In this document: positions 39,487-40,657 of the stretch, piece by piece
Layout of the letters: every line of letters starts with the position of its first letter
Position numbering within the stretch: the stretch's first letter is position 1
Assembly: GCA_016871495.1 (NCBI GenBank)
Contig: VHDF01000039.1
Span: forward strand, 1-40,657
Length of the DNA: 40,657 nucleotides
Direction of reading: 5' to 3'
Source of the DNA: Verrucomicrobiota bacterium
GTDB lineage: Bacteria > Verrucomicrobiota > Verrucomicrobiia > Limisphaerales > VHDF01
Position numbers and translations under genes: made by a program
The notes under the pieces: model-generated
What the model was told of the DNA's origin: nothing
Seen by the model: the letters and a program-made list of their open reading frames with translations, nothing else
Databases searched by the model: none

Positions 39487-40467
39487 ATGAATACCACGCT
39501 CTATCCCCAAGCGATGCGCATGCTCGCGATGTGCACGGCTTTTTGGGCATTAAGTTTTCCCGCCATGAAAGCGCTCTCGTTGACCCAGCAGAAGATGGCG
39601 CCTGAGACGAGCGTTTGGTTTATCACGGCCTTGAGCGTGTTTTATCGTTTTGTGCTGGCGGGAATATGCCTGGTCCCCTGGGTGTTGAGGGCGCGGCCTT
39701 GGTTGACACGTTCCGAATTGAATCAAGGGTTGTTGATTGGATTGATCGGCGGGGTTGGGGTGGTGTTGCAGATGGACGGGCTTTCTTACACGGATGCATC
39801 GACCTCGGCCTTTCTGACTCAGTTTTATTGCGCGATCATTCCAGTTTGGATGGCTTGGAAGCACCGTCAATTGCCTTCGCGGCGGGTGGTGTTGTGTGTT
39901 GTGTTGGTGCTGGCCGGGGTGGCTATTTTGTCCGGATTCGATTGGAGGAAAATGAGCTTCAGGCGGGGTGAGTTGGAGACCTTGCTCGCTTCGGTGATCT
40001 TTACGGGACAGATTCTTTGGCTGGGGCACCCCGGGTTTGCGGGGAATCGGACGCTGCCGTTTTCGATGGTCATGTTTTTCACGATGGCCCTGACGGCACT
40101 GCCGGTGGCGGTGGCGGCGTCGCCGGGAGCTCCGGCGTGGGTCGGCTTGTATGCGCATCGGGGGGCGTTGACGAGTCTGGCGGTGCTGGTTTTTTTGTCT
40201 GCCTTGGGGGGCTATTTGTTGATGAACCATTGGCAGAAGCATGTGCCGGCGACGCACGCGGGGATGATCTATTGCCTGGAACCGGTGTTCGCGAGCGCCT
40301 TTGCGCTTTTCTTGCCGGGTTGGTTTTCCGAGTTTGCCGGGATTGAATACTCGAACGAAAAGCCTGGCTGGCGATTGGTGGCGGGAGGCGTTTTGATCAC
40401 GCTGGCCAACGCGGGGTTGCAGTGGGGGTCGGGCGAGAATCGCAACAAAGAGGGACCCCGGGGGTAG
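39487..40467 (+). CDS. EamA family (DMT) transporter
   Basis: 326 residues with about ten hydrophobic helices arranged as two EamA halves. The first half has FWALSFPAMKALSL and FYRFVLAGICLVPWVL, then GVVLQMDGLSYTDASTSAFL. The second ends with HAGMIYCLEPVFASAFALFL and VAGGVLITLANAGLQ, which match the conserved 'EP' helix and last helix of drug/metabolite exporters. It probably exports a small metabolite; the substrate is unknown. No Shine-Dalgarno sequence is obvious and a hairpin lies directly upstream of the ATG. Confidence 0.9.
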   Translation: MNTTLYPQAMRMLAMCTAFWALSFPAMKALSLTQQKMAPETSVWFITALSVFYRFVLAGICLVPWVLRARPWLTRSELNQGLLIGLIGGVGVVLQMDGLSYTDASTSAFLTQFYCAIIPVWMAWKHRQLPSRRVVLCVVLVLAGVAILSGFDWRKMSFRRGELETLLASVIFTGQILWLGHPGFAGNRTLPFSMVMFFTMALTALPVAVAASPGAPAWVGLYAHRGALTSLAVLVFLSALGGYLLMNHWQKHVPATHAGMIYCLEPVFASAFALFLPGWFSEFAGIEYSNEKPGWRLVAGGVLITLANAGLQWGSGENRNKEGPRG

Positions 40468-40530
40468 AAGAAGTTGAATTCGGACTTTCCTGGGGCCGTA
40501 ATCCTTGCGAACTTCTGGAGTCCTAATCCC

Positions 40531-40657
40531 ATGATGCATTCGATTCGAGTCCTCATTATTGGGGGAATCACGGTGTTGTCCGCCACTGCGGTTGCCCTGC
40601 TGGCCGGCGAGTCTCCTCGATTCAATCGGGATATCAGGCCGATTTTGGCGGACGCTT
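40531..40657 (+). CDS. cytochrome-domain (PSCyt1-like) protein, N-terminus only
   Basis: 42 codons run off the window edge. A signal-like N-terminus (SIRVLIIGGITVLSATAVALL) is followed by SPRFNRDIRPILADA. That phrase directly precedes the heme-binding CxxCH of planctomycete-type cytochrome proteins (PSCyt1, often with DUF1549/DUF1553); the heme motif itself would lie beyond the edge. CTGGAG at 40515-40520 could serve as ribosome binding site. Such genes commonly accompany DUF1501 genes. Confidence 0.8.
   Translation, partial: MMHSIRVLIIGGITVLSATAVALLAGESPRFNRDIRPILADA

Noticed and set aside
1-40657. CRISPR array, transposase or prophage
   Set aside because: No regularly spaced direct repeats, DDE/Y1 transposase motifs or phage structural genes were seen.

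Overview
The window looks like a piece of a high-GC Verrucomicrobiota chromosome, probably from the Pedosphaera/Limisphaera side of the phylum. This is inferred from gene content and not from a marker gene: a PEP-CTERM protein, a secreted protein of the 'VYSVNAVGYVNV' type, a prepilin-like protein with a C-terminal H-X9-DG type signature, a DUF1501/DUF1800 pair, a start of a planctomycete-type cytochrome protein, a large FG-GAP/UnbV protein, a CotH-like protein, and intergenic palindromes around a CAGGCTG..CAGCCTG core. No transposase, phage gene, CRISPR array or rRNA is seen. One tRNA gene, Leu(CAG), is present.

Layout. 1-1000: a 5'-truncated CotH-like gene and the tRNA. 1.2-4.9 kb: a CorA-type channel, then a translationally coupled NtrB/NtrC-type kinase and sigma-54 activator. 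4.9-11.5 kb: an envelope polysaccharide locus with a GT39-like membrane glycosyltransferase, an outer-membrane barrel protein behind a good sigma-70 promoter, a Wzc-type tyrosine kinase/co-polymerase, a Wza-type export lipoprotein and a small membrane-anchored FHA-like protein. 11.6-13.7 kb: housekeeping genes (tadA, a NUDIX hydrolase, Sua5). 13.9-15.2 kb: two small secreted proteins, the second with a PEP-CTERM tail, closed by a strong terminator. 15.5-21.5 kb: a 1223-residue FG-GAP/UnbV protein facing a two-gene unit of a small secreted protein and a matrixin-type metalloprotease. The protease reading frame is interrupted by an in-frame TGA 33 codons before its apparent natural end.

21.6-25.4 kb: transaldolase, a LysR regulator and a secreted alpha/beta hydrolase. 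25.5-27.3 kb (minus strand): mpl, for peptidoglycan recycling, and a half-size TauE permease. 27.4-33.3 kb: one tightly packed plus-strand run with a LuxR-type response regulator, a PQQ-propeller protein, a COG4299 acyltransferase-like membrane protein, an FmdB zinc ribbon, and three successive lipoproteins (LpoB-like, COG3014-like, YcfL-like). The lipoprotein trio probably serves as an outer-membrane regulator of peptidoglycan synthesis. 33.3-35.7 kb: menG/ubiE, a GNAT acetyltransferase and the prepilin-like gene with its own terminator and a dyad-containing promoter candidate. 35.7-36.3 kb: a 0.7 kb intergenic region with paired hairpin repeats and a possible gene remnant. 36.3-39.1 kb: DUF1501 and DUF1800. 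39.2-39.5 kb: a 178-bp imperfect inverted-repeat element and another palindrome. 39.5 kb to the end: an EamA transporter and the first 42 codons of a cytochrome-domain protein.

I did not find an unmistakably new defence or biosynthetic system. The best leads are the interrupted metalloprotease pair, the LpoB/COG3014/YcfL trio, the inverted-repeat element, and the terminator that abuts the wzc start codon. All functions are from reading motifs by eye; no database search was run.
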